This document shows positions 15,983 through 25,712 of a stretch of DNA of 64,000 bases, piece by piece. The notes below the pieces were generated by a model. The model ran no database searches and had not been told where the DNA came from. It saw only the letters and a program-made list of their open reading frames with translations. Position 1 is the stretch's first letter. Every line of letters starts with the position of its first letter. The translations under genes were made by a program, and so were the position numbers. Source of the stretch: Chitinophagaceae bacterium (GTDB taxonomy: Bacteria; Bacteroidota; Bacteroidia; Chitinophagales; Chitinophagaceae). The stretch is taken from contig JADKKA010000022.1 of assembly GCA_016720745.1 (NCBI GenBank), positions 868,001 to 932,000 of the forward strand, given 5' to 3'.

Positions 15983-18955
15983 ATGAGAAAAAGCTATAGC
16001 TTTTTAGCTGCCTGGTTAATGGCTTGCCTCTTTTCAGTATCAGCTTATGCTCAATCCGTTACCATTAGCGGTACAGTTAAGAACAGTGCCAATAAGGATA
16101 ATGTGCCTGCGGTTTCTGTTATAGTGAAAGGCACCAGCCAGGGAACTTATACCAACTCCGACGGAGGATTCAGTCTTAAAGTAGCCAAACTGCCGGTTGT
16201 TCTTGTGTTCTCATCCATTGGATTTGAATCACAGGAAGTAACCGTAAGCGATGCGGCCAAAGCTGTTGAAGTTGATTTCAAAGTAAAATCTGACCTCGGC
16301 CAGGAAGTGGTGGTTGCGGCCAGTCGTCTTCCCCAGCGTATACTGGAAGCTCCGGTTACCATGGAAAGAATGAATAGTGCTATCATTAAGAATGTGGCAG
16401 CACCTTCCGTGTACGAAGCAATCACCAACCTGAAAGGTGTTGACGTACATACCGCCAGTTTAACCTTCCGTACTGTTACAACCCGTGGGTTTGTGAGCAG
16501 CGGTAATACCCGCCTCAATCAATTGGTTGACGGAATGGACAACCAGGCTCCCGGTCTCAATTTTGCCGTGAGCAGCATCGTGGGTCTTACAGATCTGGAT
16601 GTAGATAATATCGAAGTACTCTCCGGTGCTTCTTCTGCATTGTATGGTTCAGGTGGTATGAATGGTACCGTACTGATCACCAGCAAAAGCCCTTTCAAAT
16701 ACCAGGGTTTCAGTTATAATGTAAAGCAGGGGATGATGCACGTGGATAAAAAGCAAAGAAGTGCCGCTCCTTATAATAATATCTCTATGCGTTGGGCCAA
16801 AGTTTACAAAAACAAACTGGCCTTCCGTCTTTCAGGGGAATTGATCCGTGGTTCTGACTGGGAAGCAGAAGACTATCGTAACAAAGCCCAGATCGGTATC
16901 CTGAGCAAAGTGGTAGGTGGTAACCGTGCCGGTGATCCTAATTTCAATGGGGTGAACGTATATGGTGATGAAACCAGTGTTAATTTAGGTCAGCTGGCTG
17001 CTCTTTTATCCGGTAGTATCAATTCACTGGTGGCTGCTCAATCCGGTGGTTTAGTGAATTTGCAGGGTACGGCCAATACTTATTTCGGTGCAATTGGTAA
17101 CCCTACTTATCCATCAAATGCGCAGGTAGCTGGCTTTGTTGGTCTTTTCCCTACCTCCGTTCAACCGGCCGCACAGTTATATGCTCCTCTTTACCTGGGT
17201 GTAACCCGTAACTATTTTGGTACACAAAATAATGTAACCCGTACAGGATATAATGAAGACCAACTGGTGGATTACAATACCCTGAATGCTAAATTCAATG
17301 CAGGGGTTCATTACAAATTCACCGATAACCTGGAAGCTTCACTGAATTCTTACTTTGGTACAGGTACAACAGTTTATACCGGTGCCAACCGTTATTCTCT
17401 GCGCAATTTTAAAATGGCGCAGCATAAATTTGAAATGAAGTCTAAAAACTGGATGTACCGTGCTTATACCATCCAGGAAAATGCCGGTGATTCTTATATC
17501 GGAGATGCCCTGGGTGCTTTCATCAACGAAGCATGGAAACCAAGTCTGAATACTGCTGGTGGTCTTACCTCCATCGCCGCTTCCTGGTTACCACAATATA
17601 TGCTGACTTTTTCTGAAGGTCGCCGTACCTCTCTGGGTGCTTTCAGTGACGCTCAACTGCATGCCGCAGCCCGCGGAACAGCAGATGCTGGTCGTTTCCT
17701 GCCCGGAACAAAACAATTTAATGATGCTGCCAATGTGATCAGAAACACATCTGTCAGCAAGCCTGGTGGCGCTAAATTCCTTGACAAGTCAGACCTCTAT
17801 GCAATGGAAGCCAATGCAAACATTTCTGAAATGCTGCATTTCTCTAAAGTAGTGGATGTATTAATTGGTGCCAACTGGAAACAATGGGCATTGAAATCTC
17901 AGGGTACCATTTTCGCTGATACCCTGCAGACCATCCTGATCAATGAGTATGGTTCTTATATTCAGTTGAAGAAAAGCCTGCTGAACAATAAACTGACTCT
18001 TACAGCCTCCGGACGTTACGATAAACAAACCAATTTTAAAGGCAAATTCACACCAAGGGTAACTGCGGTAATCAATGTTGCCAAAGACAATAATATCCGC
18101 TTGTCTTATCAGACAGCGTATCGTTTCCCAAGCAACCAGAACCAGTACATCAGTCTGCGGCTGGGTGGCGGAAGCAGCTTCCTGATCGGATGTCTTCCTG
18201 AGTTCCAGACTTATTATAAGCTGAATGGTACAAGACCTGGTTATACTGCTGAGAGTATCCTCGCTTACAGAGCCGGTGCTCCTGGTGATTCCAGCAGACT
18301 GGTACGCGCTACTTTCAATGAAGTAAAACCTGAAGTGGTTACATCTTACGAAATTGGTTATAAGGGTATCATCGGTAAGAAACTCCTTTTCGATGCCTAT
18401 TACTATACCAGCCGCTACAAAGATTTCCTGGTGTCAGTAGCAGCAGGTCAAACCCAGTCTGACAATGCAGGCAGACTTCCGCTTTACTCTTCTTTCTCTA
18501 CCAATAACGTTTCTTACACCCAGAATTCTGCGGCTATTATCAAGTCTTACGGATGGGGTGCTGGCGTTGAATACCGTGCGATCAAGAACTATGTAGTGTA
18601 TGGTAACGTATTCTCTGATGTACTGAAAGATGTACCTGCTAATGAAGTAACATATTTTAATGCTCCTAAATACCGTTATAATATCGGTCTTCGCAACGAT
18701 GATCTCTGCAAAGGACTTGGTTTTAACGTGGTTTACAAATGGCAGGACAATAACTATTACGAAGGAACATTTGTATCCGGTACACTGCCTTATTTCGGCT
18801 GGTGGGATGCACAGGTTTCTTACCGTCCTCATGGCACCAAGAGTGTATTCCGTGTAGGTGGTACCAACCTGGGTAATTTCTACGCCCGTACCGGTTATGG
18901 CAGCCCTGCTGTTGGCGGATTGTATTATATCAGCTACGGCTACAATATCTTCTAA
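15983..18955 (+). CDS. Large TonB-dependent receptor
   Basis: A 990-residue outer-membrane protein with a signal peptide (1-23, ...SVSAYAQ), a carboxypeptidase-regulatory-like domain (about 27-108, SGTVKNSANKDNVPAVSVIV), a plug (about 115-235, with TTRGFVSSGNTRLNQLVDGMD and IEVLSGASSALYGSGGMNG) and a long barrel ending in aromatic Phe (SYGYNIF), as barrel proteins do. No SusD gene follows, so it is not part of a standard polysaccharide locus. Codons are even and C-rich at third positions compared with neighbours, hinting at high expression. It sits alone between a divergent control region and a strong terminator. Substrate unknown. Confidence 0.9.
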   Translation: MRKSYSFLAAWLMACLFSVSAYAQSVTISGTVKNSANKDNVPAVSVIVKGTSQGTYTNSDGGFSLKVAKLPVVLVFSSIGFESQEVTVSDAAKAVEVDFKVKSDLGQEVVVAASRLPQRILEAPVTMERMNSAIIKNVAAPSVYEAITNLKGVDVHTASLTFRTVTTRGFVSSGNTRLNQLVDGMDNQAPGLNFAVSSIVGLTDLDVDNIEVLSGASSALYGSGGMNGTVLITSKSPFKYQGFSYNVKQGMMHVDKKQRSAAPYNNISMRWAKVYKNKLAFRLSGELIRGSDWEAEDYRNKAQIGILSKVVGGNRAGDPNFNGVNVYGDETSVNLGQLAALLSGSINSLVAAQSGGLVNLQGTANTYFGAIGNPTYPSNAQVAGFVGLFPTSVQPAAQLYAPLYLGVTRNYFGTQNNVTRTGYNEDQLVDYNTLNAKFNAGVHYKFTDNLEASLNSYFGTGTTVYTGANRYSLRNFKMAQHKFEMKSKNWMYRAYTIQENAGDSYIGDALGAFINEAWKPSLNTAGGLTSIAASWLPQYMLTFSEGRRTSLGAFSDAQLHAAARGTADAGRFLPGTKQFNDAANVIRNTSVSKPGGAKFLDKSDLYAMEANANISEMLHFSKVVDVLIGANWKQWALKSQGTIFADTLQTILINEYGSYIQLKKSLLNNKLTLTASGRYDKQTNFKGKFTPRVTAVINVAKDNNIRLSYQTAYRFPSNQNQYISLRLGGGSSFLIGCLPEFQTYYKLNGTRPGYTAESILAYRAGAPGDSSRLVRATFNEVKPEVVTSYEIGYKGIIGKKLLFDAYYYTSRYKDFLVSVAAGQTQSDNAGRLPLYSSFSTNNVSYTQNSAAIIKSYGWGAGVEYRAIKNYVVYGNVFSDVLKDVPANEVTYFNAPKYRYNIGLRNDDLCKGLGFNVVYKWQDNNYYEGTFVSGTLPYFGWWDAQVSYRPHGTKSVFRVGGTNLGNFYARTGYGSPAVGGLYYISYGYNIF

Positions 18956-18982
18956 ATCTTAATTCAATTGGGTTTAAGTACA

Positions 18983-19009
18983 GCCCCGACGATACCGTCG
19001 GGGCTTTTT
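18983..19009 (+). terminator. Rho-independent terminator of the large TonB receptor gene
   Basis: GCCCCGACG and CGTCGGGGC form a perfect 9-bp stem with an ATAC loop, followed by five T. It begins 27 bases after the stop codon. Confidence 0.92.
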
Positions 19010-19213
19010 CGTTTTTTGCAGTTTGATATAATATAAGAGGCCATTTCCGCCCAAACCCGCTCTGGGCCTGGTTTCCAGCATTTGGTAACCTTGTTTTCCG
19101 CCATTCTTCTTTACGGATTTTTAAAATAAACCGGAAGCCCGGTTACATTCCCTCCTGCAGGGCGTACCCATATCTATATGAAATTATTTATCAGTTTAAA
19201 AAATGTTCAGCTC

Positions 19214-19687
19214 ATGAAAAACAAAATCATCCCGGCATTGATCGCCGCCATCAGCCTTGTATCCTGTTCCAAAGAAGCCGTTGATAATAACGGAAGTAAT
19301 ACAGCTGTAACCGTTGTCGCAGCTACTTCTGTACCTGCTTCCACCGTTACCGCCTTTACGTCAGAATTCAGCGGTGCGGGTAGTGTTGAATGGATGCGCA
19401 GCAGTAATAACAGTTTTACCGTACAGTTTAATCAAAGCAGCCAGCGGCATAGTGCAGGGTACGATGATAACGGACACCGGTCATCTCATTCAGTGATCAG
19501 TCTTTCCGCTGCAGTACCTCAGGTAGTCCTGGATGCATTCCGTCAGCTTTATCCCGGTGATATGGTGTATGAGTGGAATTTAAGGAACGATGGCAGCTGG
19601 AAAGCCCATATCATGCGTGGTACCGTGAAATATGAAGCTACTTTTTCAGCCACAGGTGCTTTGTTGAAATTCGAGAAATCATCCTGA
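19214..19687 (+). CDS. PepSY-like (DUF2874-type) lipoprotein
   Basis: The ATG at 19214 gives a lipoprotein signal (AAISLVSC, Cys18) and 157 residues; an in-frame ATG 36 bases upstream would bury this signal. The mature protein shows VEWMRSSNNSFTVQFNQ, YDDNGHRSSHSV, VPQVVLDAFRQLYPGDMVYEW and KAHIMRGTVKYEATFSATG, the repeating alpha/beta layout of the PepSY-like family often called putative beta-lactamase-inhibitor-like. Role unknown; location is the periplasm or outer-membrane face. It has its own long terminator. Confidence 0.75.
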   Translation: MKNKIIPALIAAISLVSCSKEAVDNNGSNTAVTVVAATSVPASTVTAFTSEFSGAGSVEWMRSSNNSFTVQFNQSSQRHSAGYDDNGHRSSHSVISLSAAVPQVVLDAFRQLYPGDMVYEWNLRNDGSWKAHIMRGTVKYEATFSATGALLKFEKSS

Positions 19688-19724
19688 TGAATTACCACTA
19701 TAAGTAAGTTGTTCTCTCAAAGTT

Positions 19725-19786
19725 TTGACTGTCCTGCAGCTCCCGCTTCACTGAAACGGAATCCTACAGGGCAGTCAATTTTTTTT
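19725..19786 (+). terminator. Long-stem terminator after the PepSY-like gene
   Basis: TTGACTGTCCTG and CAGGGCAGTCAA pair over 12 positions with one G-U, with a 30-base loop between them, followed by eight T. Confidence 0.8.
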
Positions 19787-19816
19787 AGTGGACGGGAGTT
19801 CAGGAAATTCTTGAGC

Positions 19817-20905
19817 TTATAATTTCATCTTTTTACGTAACGAGGCTGGCAAGGCTCTTTTATTGACAAAAAGGATCACGGTTTTCATCCTGAAGTAATT
19901 TTCTTCCATATACAGGAACCCTTTATACCGGCTGAGCCAGGTGCCCCAGGAGTTTTTAAGGTAATACCATTTCTTTCCGCCAGCATCCGTTCCCACAGCG
20001 GTCAGATGCAGCATATGATCCCGCTCAGTTACTTCCGTTTTATAATTTTCCAGTCTTTGCTGATCAAATTGAAAAGCAGAATCCGGGATGGAGGCATAGC
20101 CTCCATAATAATTGAATCCCGGTTCCGTAACATCACCTTCCCATCCAACAGACCAGCCTTTAGCTAATGCTGTGTCCACTACTTCCTGCATATCTGCCAG
20201 AGAAATATTCCAAAAACTATCATTGGCCCAATTGTATTTGTCCGCTAACACAAATTGCCGGTAAAGTGGTTTGTCGGAAAAGGAAACCAGTTCAGCATAA
20301 TCATCGCCTAAGTTCACCTGTTCCCTTGCAAAAGATAGTGGGGTATACTGCTTGCCCCTCCAGTTAAATTGAATGGGTAACTTGCCGAGAAATTTATCGA
20401 GGGTATCGTTAATTTCTGCCTTATCCCGGTCTGTCATGCTTTTCTTTCCGCTTCTCCACCATCCATGTACCAGTTTTTTCATAGCCGTATCAAGCAGCCG
20501 GTGGTCATGGGTAAACTTTTCCCCCTGCCTGCCACTGTAAACTTCTTCCGGAACAATTCCATGTTGCCTGATTACCCGGATCACATCATGAAACTGACCG
20601 CCTCCTTCAAAATAGGTGGTGCCTCCGGATGCGAGGAACTGTTGAGCTTTATCTATATAAGCATAACGGGCTACAAACATTTCGGATATATTCAGTCGCG
20701 TACCGGTCAGTCGGATCAGGTCACTTTCCATAACGGAATTAGTGCCAAAAACCCAGCAGGTAGGACTCAGGCCCTGGTCCTTGACATTGGTACAATCAAT
20801 TGAATCCCTCAGCTTCACTTTTTCAGGCACAGGGTAACCGGGTAGCTGGGCATTGACTGGCCTTTGTATCAGCAAAAAAGAAAGCAGGAAAATTACAATA
20901 CGCAT
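19817..20905 (-). CDS. Exported C1-family (bleomycin hydrolase/PepC-like) cysteine peptidase
   Basis: The start at 20905 gives a signal peptide (1-20, ...LIQRPVNAQ) and 362 residues; an in-frame ATG 45 bases upstream adds a polar prefix and is less likely. The papain-fold active site is visible: KDQGLSPTCWVFG carries oxyanion Gln43 and Cys50, DHMLHLTAVG supplies the His and YYLKNSWGTW the Asn. The layout fits the peptidase C1-like family (PF03051) of bleomycin hydrolases and aminopeptidase C, normally cytosolic; here it appears to be exported. The C-terminus lacks an obvious type IX sorting domain. The gene is divergent from a type IX cargo gene. Confidence 0.85.
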   Translation of the reverse strand: MRIVIFLLSFLLIQRPVNAQLPGYPVPEKVKLRDSIDCTNVKDQGLSPTCWVFGTNSVMESDLIRLTGTRLNISEMFVARYAYIDKAQQFLASGGTTYFEGGGQFHDVIRVIRQHGIVPEEVYSGRQGEKFTHDHRLLDTAMKKLVHGWWRSGKKSMTDRDKAEINDTLDKFLGKLPIQFNWRGKQYTPLSFAREQVNLGDDYAELVSFSDKPLYRQFVLADKYNWANDSFWNISLADMQEVVDTALAKGWSVGWEGDVTEPGFNYYGGYASIPDSAFQFDQQRLENYKTEVTERDHMLHLTAVGTDAGGKKWYYLKNSWGTWLSRYKGFLYMEENYFRMKTVILFVNKRALPASLRKKMKL

Positions 20906-21053
20906 AGCAGTACTGACTTTTGCTGTAAAATAAACAATCGGATCCGGCAAGCGCTACCCGGTAGAGGGTATTCGACATAAACTAAGGCGATTTAACAATC
21001 GATTTGAACCCCAATTGAACTAATTTTACAGACCTTTTTGGTTCTCAAATTTT

Positions 21054-22481
21054 ATGTATATCGTTACCCGTGTATCGCTGCTTTTTTTAATCTGTTTGTA
21101 CAGCAGTCAGCTGGGTGCACAGCTTTGTACAGGCAGTCTGGGAGATCCGGTTGTAAATATCACTTTTGGAACCGGCAATAGCAGCGGAAGCAATTTTGTT
21201 CCACCCGCAGCATATACCTATACATCTTCTACCTGTCCCAACGACGGCTCTTATACCATTACCGGCAGTACCTCCGCATGTTTTGGGGGCAACTGGCATT
21301 CAGTAGGAGCAGATCATACAGGGAACGGCAATTTTATGCTGGTCAATGCCTCTTATACACCAGGTGATTTCTTTAGCAGCACAGTCAATAATCTTTGTCC
21401 CAACACCACGTACGAATTCGCTGCCTGGATCATGAATGTACTTAAATCAAACGGCATCATGCCTGATCTTACATTCAGAATAGAAAAACCTGATGGTACC
21501 ATTCTGGGACAATACGCCACTGGCCCCATTGCCGGTGAAACCAATCCCAGATGGTTGCAATATGGTTTTTTCTTTACCACGCCTCCGGATAATCCGGCCA
21601 TCCTGTTGCGAATTACGAACAATGCACCCGGAGGAAATGGGAATGACCTGGCACTTGATGATATTACATTTCGCCCCTGCGGACCTGCAGTAACTGCAAC
21701 TATCAGCGGTACAACGGGTAATATCAGTGCCTGTGTTTATGACCAGTTACCAGTTGCATTGGATGCGGATCCTTCCGGTTATTATTTAGCCCCGGAGATA
21801 CAATGGCAGCTGAGTACAGATTCGGGCAGTAACTGGATCAATATATCCGGAGCTAACCAGACAACATATACCAGGACTGCCACCGCGGCCGGGCATTTCT
21901 GGTACAGGTTTAATGTAGCAGAAACGGGATCCCCGGCACAATGCCGAATCAATTCCAATATCCTCCAATTTGATATCTGGCCCAAACCTTTGGTCAATGC
22001 AGGTCCCGACAGAGTACTCCTTAAAGGTGATTCAGTTGTTTTATCGGGAATCGCTTCAACAGGGGCTTCTTACCAGTGGTCACCTTCATTTTCTCTTTCA
22101 AATCCATTGGTGCTCCAGCCTAAAGCAGCGCCGCTATTTCTCACCACTTATCAGCTGGAAGTAATATCAGCAGAAGGCTGTATCAATGAAGACCAGGTAA
22201 CAGTGAATGTGATCAATGATATCTATATTCCCACGGCCTTTACTCCCAATAATGACGGACTCAATGATAGCTGGAGGATTCCTTTTTTAGATCCCGACTG
22301 GCAACCGGTTGTTAAAGTATTTGACAGGGCCGGTCAGCTGGTTTACCAGGCAAATGGACCGGGCATCAGTTGGGATGGGCGGTTTCGTGGTGTTGAAATG
22401 TCTGCGGGTGTTTATACCTACCTGCTCAGCCTGGCCCGCTTTAACAGGATACGCAAGGGCACAATTACCCTGATTCGTTAA
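21054..22481 (+). CDS. Type IX secretion cargo protein with CHU_C (type B) sorting domain
   Basis: A 475-residue secreted protein. The signal peptide (1-22, ...SSQLGAQ) is followed by a Cys-containing beta-rich region (about 25-220, with ANGNFMLVNASYTPGDFF-like strands and LALDDITFRPC), an Ig-like stretch and a C-terminal domain (about 390-475): IYIPTAFTPNNDGLNDSWRI, VFDRAGQLVY and WDGRF...SAGVYTYLL, the gliding-motility-associated CHU_C sorting signal. Such proteins are exported through the type IX machinery and held at or released from the cell surface. The N-terminal half resembles carbohydrate-binding-like domains of other cargo proteins, but no catalytic residues are recognised. Confidence 0.88.
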   Translation: MYIVTRVSLLFLICLYSSQLGAQLCTGSLGDPVVNITFGTGNSSGSNFVPPAAYTYTSSTCPNDGSYTITGSTSACFGGNWHSVGADHTGNGNFMLVNASYTPGDFFSSTVNNLCPNTTYEFAAWIMNVLKSNGIMPDLTFRIEKPDGTILGQYATGPIAGETNPRWLQYGFFFTTPPDNPAILLRITNNAPGGNGNDLALDDITFRPCGPAVTATISGTTGNISACVYDQLPVALDADPSGYYLAPEIQWQLSTDSGSNWINISGANQTTYTRTATAAGHFWYRFNVAETGSPAQCRINSNILQFDIWPKPLVNAGPDRVLLKGDSVVLSGIASTGASYQWSPSFSLSNPLVLQPKAAPLFLTTYQLEVISAEGCINEDQVTVNVINDIYIPTAFTPNNDGLNDSWRIPFLDPDWQPVVKVFDRAGQLVYQANGPGISWDGRFRGVEMSAGVYTYLLSLARFNRIRKGTITLIR

Positions 22482-22507
22482 CTTTGTTTGCTTAATCAGA
22501 TTGCTAT

Positions 22508-23695
22508 ATGAAAGAAGTATACATTATCTCCGCTGTGCGGACCCCCATGGGAAGTTTTGGCGGCGCGCTTAAATCTATTTCAGCTACCCAACTGGGTGCA
22601 GCAGCCGTAAAAGCTGCTGTAGCCAAATCCGGTATCCAGCCTGCCCAGGTACAGGATCTGCTGATGGGTTGTGTATTGCAGGCCAACCTTGGTCAGGCGC
22701 CGGCCAGACAGGCTGCAAAATTTGCCGGATTGCCCAATGAAGTGAATTGTACTACCATCAATAAAGTATGTGCTTCCGGTATGAAGGCCATTGCACAGGC
22801 GGCCCAGAGCATTCTTCTCGGTGATGCAGAGATCGTAGTAGCCGGTGGAATGGAAAGCATGAGTAATGTTCCTTTTTACAGCGACAACATGCGCTGGGGA
22901 AATAAATACGGAAATGTATCAATGAATGATGGCCTTGCAAAAGATGGCCTTACGGATGTATATGATGGTAAAGCCATGGGTAATGCTGCTGAATTATGCG
23001 CGAAAGAATGCGGGATCAGCAGGGAAGACCAGGACTCTTTTGCTATTGAGAGTTATAAAAGAAGCCAGGCGGCCTGGGAAAAAGGCCTCTTTAATGAGGA
23101 AGTAATACCAGTTGAGATTCCGCAACGCAAAGGGGATCCCGTCATCATTGCAAAGGATGAAGAACCCTGGAACGTAAAGTTTGATAAAATTCCGGGACTA
23201 AACCCCGCATTTCAGAAAGACGGGACTGTTACAGCCGCAAATGCCAGTACCATGAATGATGGAGCAGCCGCACTGGTGCTCATGAGCCGTGAAAAAGCTG
23301 AAGAACTGGGCCTGAAACCCATCGCCAGAATTGTATCTTATGCCGATGCAGAACAGGCGCCCGAATGGTTTACTACCACACCGGCGTTGGCTGTACCTAA
23401 AGCAGTAGCGAAAGCCGGACTCAGTATGGATGATATTCAGTACTGGGAGTTAAATGAGGCTTTTGCCGTAGTAGGAATTGAAAATACAAAGCGCATGAAG
23501 CTCGACCCGGCCCGTGTGAATGTACATGGCGGAGCCGTTTCTCTGGGACATCCCCTGGGTGCCAGTGGTGCGAGAATTATAGTAACGCTGATCCATATAC
23601 TTAAGGCAAATAAAGCCAGGTATGGTGCAGCCGGCATTTGTAATGGGGGAGGTGGTGCTTCTGCCATGGTAATCGAGAATATGGATATGAACTAA
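22508..23695 (+). CDS. Acetyl-CoA C-acyltransferase (thiolase)
   Basis: A 395-residue thiolase that condenses or cleaves acyl-CoA with acetyl-CoA. All catalytic blocks are intact: INKVCASGMKA with nucleophile Cys88, NEAFAVV, GGAVSLGHPLGASGAR with the catalytic His, and CNGGGGASA with the second Cys. The size and NKVCASG motif fit the acetoacetyl-CoA thiolase type (AtoB/PhaA-like). A -7-like TAACTTTG (22479-22486) overlaps the stop of the gene before it. A GNAT gene follows 44 bases later. The direction (ketone body/butanoate synthesis or breakdown) is not evident from neighbours. Confidence 0.95.
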   Translation: MKEVYIISAVRTPMGSFGGALKSISATQLGAAAVKAAVAKSGIQPAQVQDLLMGCVLQANLGQAPARQAAKFAGLPNEVNCTTINKVCASGMKAIAQAAQSILLGDAEIVVAGGMESMSNVPFYSDNMRWGNKYGNVSMNDGLAKDGLTDVYDGKAMGNAAELCAKECGISREDQDSFAIESYKRSQAAWEKGLFNEEVIPVEIPQRKGDPVIIAKDEEPWNVKFDKIPGLNPAFQKDGTVTAANASTMNDGAAALVLMSREKAEELGLKPIARIVSYADAEQAPEWFTTTPALAVPKAVAKAGLSMDDIQYWELNEAFAVVGIENTKRMKLDPARVNVHGGAVSLGHPLGASGARIIVTLIHILKANKARYGAAGICNGGGGASAMVIENMDMN

Positions 23696-23739
23696 TATCC
23701 GGCTTCATTCCCATTTCATCCATTTTTCAACGGGCCTTT

Positions 23740-24261
23740 ATGCTGCATATTCGCAAAGCCGAAGCATCAGATGCATCCTTAATTGCTGACTTAAGCCGGC
23801 AGACTTTTGCGGAGACCTTTGCTGCCCAAAACAGCAAAGAGAATATGGAGAAGTTCATGACTGAACAATTCAGCCGTGAAAAATTAATAGCGGAAGTGAC
23901 GGTTAACACAAATCATTTCTTTATCGCTTTTAATGATCATGAAACAGCGGGCTACCTGAAACTCCGGGAGAGCGAACCAGTTCCTGAACTCGGGGAAAGA
24001 CTTACATTAGAAATAGCCAGGATCTATGTTACAGCCCGGCAAATCGGAAAAGGAGTTGGAAACCTGCTCATGCAGACAGCAATAGATTTTGCCATCTCGC
24101 AGTCCTACCAATTCATCTGGCTGGGTGTTTGGGAGAAAAATGAAAGAGCCATTCAGTTTTATACCCGGTGGGGATTCAAAAAATTCAATACCCATGTTTT
24201 TATGCTGGGTAATGATCCGCAAACGGATTGGCTGATGTATAGGGAACTTGTATCAAAATGA
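23740..24261 (+). CDS. GNAT family N-acetyltransferase
   Basis: A 173-residue single-domain acetyltransferase. IARIYVTARQIGKGVGNLLM contains the acetyl-CoA pyrophosphate-binding RQIGKGVG loop (motif A), and FIWLGVWEKNERAIQFYTRWGFKKF is the typical motif B (NERAIxFYxxxGF). Close in style to the RimI/spermidine-type acyltransferases; the acceptor amine is unknown. It follows the thiolase gene on the same strand. Confidence 0.9.
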   Translation: MLHIRKAEASDASLIADLSRQTFAETFAAQNSKENMEKFMTEQFSREKLIAEVTVNTNHFFIAFNDHETAGYLKLRESEPVPELGERLTLEIARIYVTARQIGKGVGNLLMQTAIDFAISQSYQFIWLGVWEKNERAIQFYTRWGFKKFNTHVFMLGNDPQTDWLMYRELVSK

Positions 24262-24298
24262 ATGGCAGGTTCAGCATCAAATTGATTAATTTGCTTTC

Positions 24299-24904
24299 AT
24301 GAAATGGTACAGGGAAATCATCTTTCTTTTTATATTCAGCTTCTGCTTATCCAAATATCCTGAAGCACAGCAGAAAGGGTTTTCCATCCGGATAGTACAG
24401 GAAGATGCGGTACATCATCCCGAGCCCGGAACATCTGCAATTACATTGCAGCAAAAGACTTTCAAAATTCAGGTATTGCTTCAGCATCTGGAGGGGGTCT
24501 ATGTATTCGCCAGTTTCCAGGATAGCCTTTATAATCTTCCCGGACCGGACCCAGTTCCCGGTTTTACTACACTTACGGATTTAGTCATGGCTGAAGAAGC
24601 CTTTAATAAGGATAAGGAACTGCTGGTAGCGGATGACGGGTGGAGCTATTGGTTTTTTGATCCGTCGCTGGACTGGCACCGCTTCAATAAAAAAATGGTT
24701 TTTCTCGATAGTGGTAGGGTAGTAGGCACCAAAACGATAAAACAGCTTTATTTGGTTGCAGCACAGGAGTCCGTTAAACTCAAAGAAAATAACAAACCCC
24801 TGTATCTTTTTTTTGTGGCAGCAGAAAAGGCAGATGCCAACGGGAAGCCAATGCAGGAATTATACCGAAGAAGGATAAAAATTGATTGGAGGGATGAGGA
24901 TTAA
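24299..24904 (+). CDS. Secreted protein, first of a tandem paralogous pair
   Basis: A 201-residue protein with a signal peptide (about 1-23). The mature part has FKIQVLLQHLEGVYVFASFQDSLY, DDGWSYWFFDPS, HRFNKKMVFLDSGRVVGTK and RRRIKIDWRDED. All these blocks recur in order in the next gene, so the two arose by tandem duplication. Family unknown; the mature chain is probably beta-rich and periplasmic or surface-exposed. The intergenic gap is 33 bases, so the pair is likely one transcript. Confidence 0.75.
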   Translation: MKWYREIIFLFIFSFCLSKYPEAQQKGFSIRIVQEDAVHHPEPGTSAITLQQKTFKIQVLLQHLEGVYVFASFQDSLYNLPGPDPVPGFTTLTDLVMAEEAFNKDKELLVADDGWSYWFFDPSLDWHRFNKKMVFLDSGRVVGTKTIKQLYLVAAQESVKLKENNKPLYLFFVAAEKADANGKPMQELYRRRIKIDWRDED

Positions 24905-24937
24905 ATATTATATACCTTTACGATATAATTTAAAATA

Positions 24938-25534
24938 ATGTTGCAACGCAGGTTAACTGTTTTCATTTTCATGGTTCTTTTCTCCGCTGGATTATGGGCC
25001 CAGCAAAAACAAGTCATGATTCGTGTGATCCAGAGCGAATCCACCATGCTTGGCGATTTTCAAACCAATCTCCGGCTCGAAAGAAAGCCTTTCAAATTCC
25101 AGGTAATGCTTAAAGGAGTGGAAGGGGTCTATGTTTTTGCCAGTATCCGTGACTCTGTTTACCGTTTTACTGAAACAAGCATTATCCGCGACTTCTCCTA
25201 TCTTAAACTCCTGGAACTGCGGGATGAAGATAAATTCAACACAAACCGGGAATTGAATATCAGTGAAACCGGTTGGTCTTACTGGTTCTATAAACGTGAT
25301 TCCACTGAACATCCCTTTAACAGGAAGGTAACCAGACTGGATAGCGGAAGAGTGATCTGCACCAAAGCGATTCGCCAGCTCTATAATGTAGGAGAAGGTA
25401 AAGTGGTGAAACTCCGTGATGTGAATACCCCCCTTTACCTCTTTATTGTAGCTGTTTCTGAATATGATGAAAATGGTCAGCCGAAAGGCGAACTCCTCCG
25501 TCGCAAGCTGAAAATTGAATGGGAGGATGACTAA
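24938..25534 (+). CDS. Secreted protein, second of a tandem paralogous pair
   Basis: A 198-residue protein with a signal peptide (1-21, ...SAGLWAQ). It mirrors its neighbour: FKFQVMLKGVEGVYVFASIRDSVY, ETGWSYWFYKRDS, HPFNRKVTRLDSGRVICTK, VNTPLYLFIVAV and RRKLKIEWEDD. The most constant parts are the G-V-Y-V-F-A-S strand, GWSYWF and LDSGRV, likely structural or ligand-facing. Function unknown. No terminator is seen in the following 178 bases. Confidence 0.75.
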   Translation: MLQRRLTVFIFMVLFSAGLWAQQKQVMIRVIQSESTMLGDFQTNLRLERKPFKFQVMLKGVEGVYVFASIRDSVYRFTETSIIRDFSYLKLLELRDEDKFNTNRELNISETGWSYWFYKRDSTEHPFNRKVTRLDSGRVICTKAIRQLYNVGEGKVVKLRDVNTPLYLFIVAVSEYDENGQPKGELLRRKLKIEWEDD

Positions 25535-25712
25535 TTCTCCCTCACCGTATATTTTCAGGACCCCAACCGTATTTTCCCTGTACTAAACAGGGTTTTCCTT
25601 CGTTTTTATTGATTGTTCTGCGAACCGGGAATAATTTGGCAGACCCATTAAACCTCATAAACCAGGTCAGGTCTATGCTATGCCCCGCATATTTAAAACT
25701 TAAATCACCAGT

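Noticed and set aside
15983..18955. SusC/SusD polysaccharide-utilisation locus
   Set aside because: No SusD-like gene or glycan-degrading enzyme accompanies any of the four TonB receptors.
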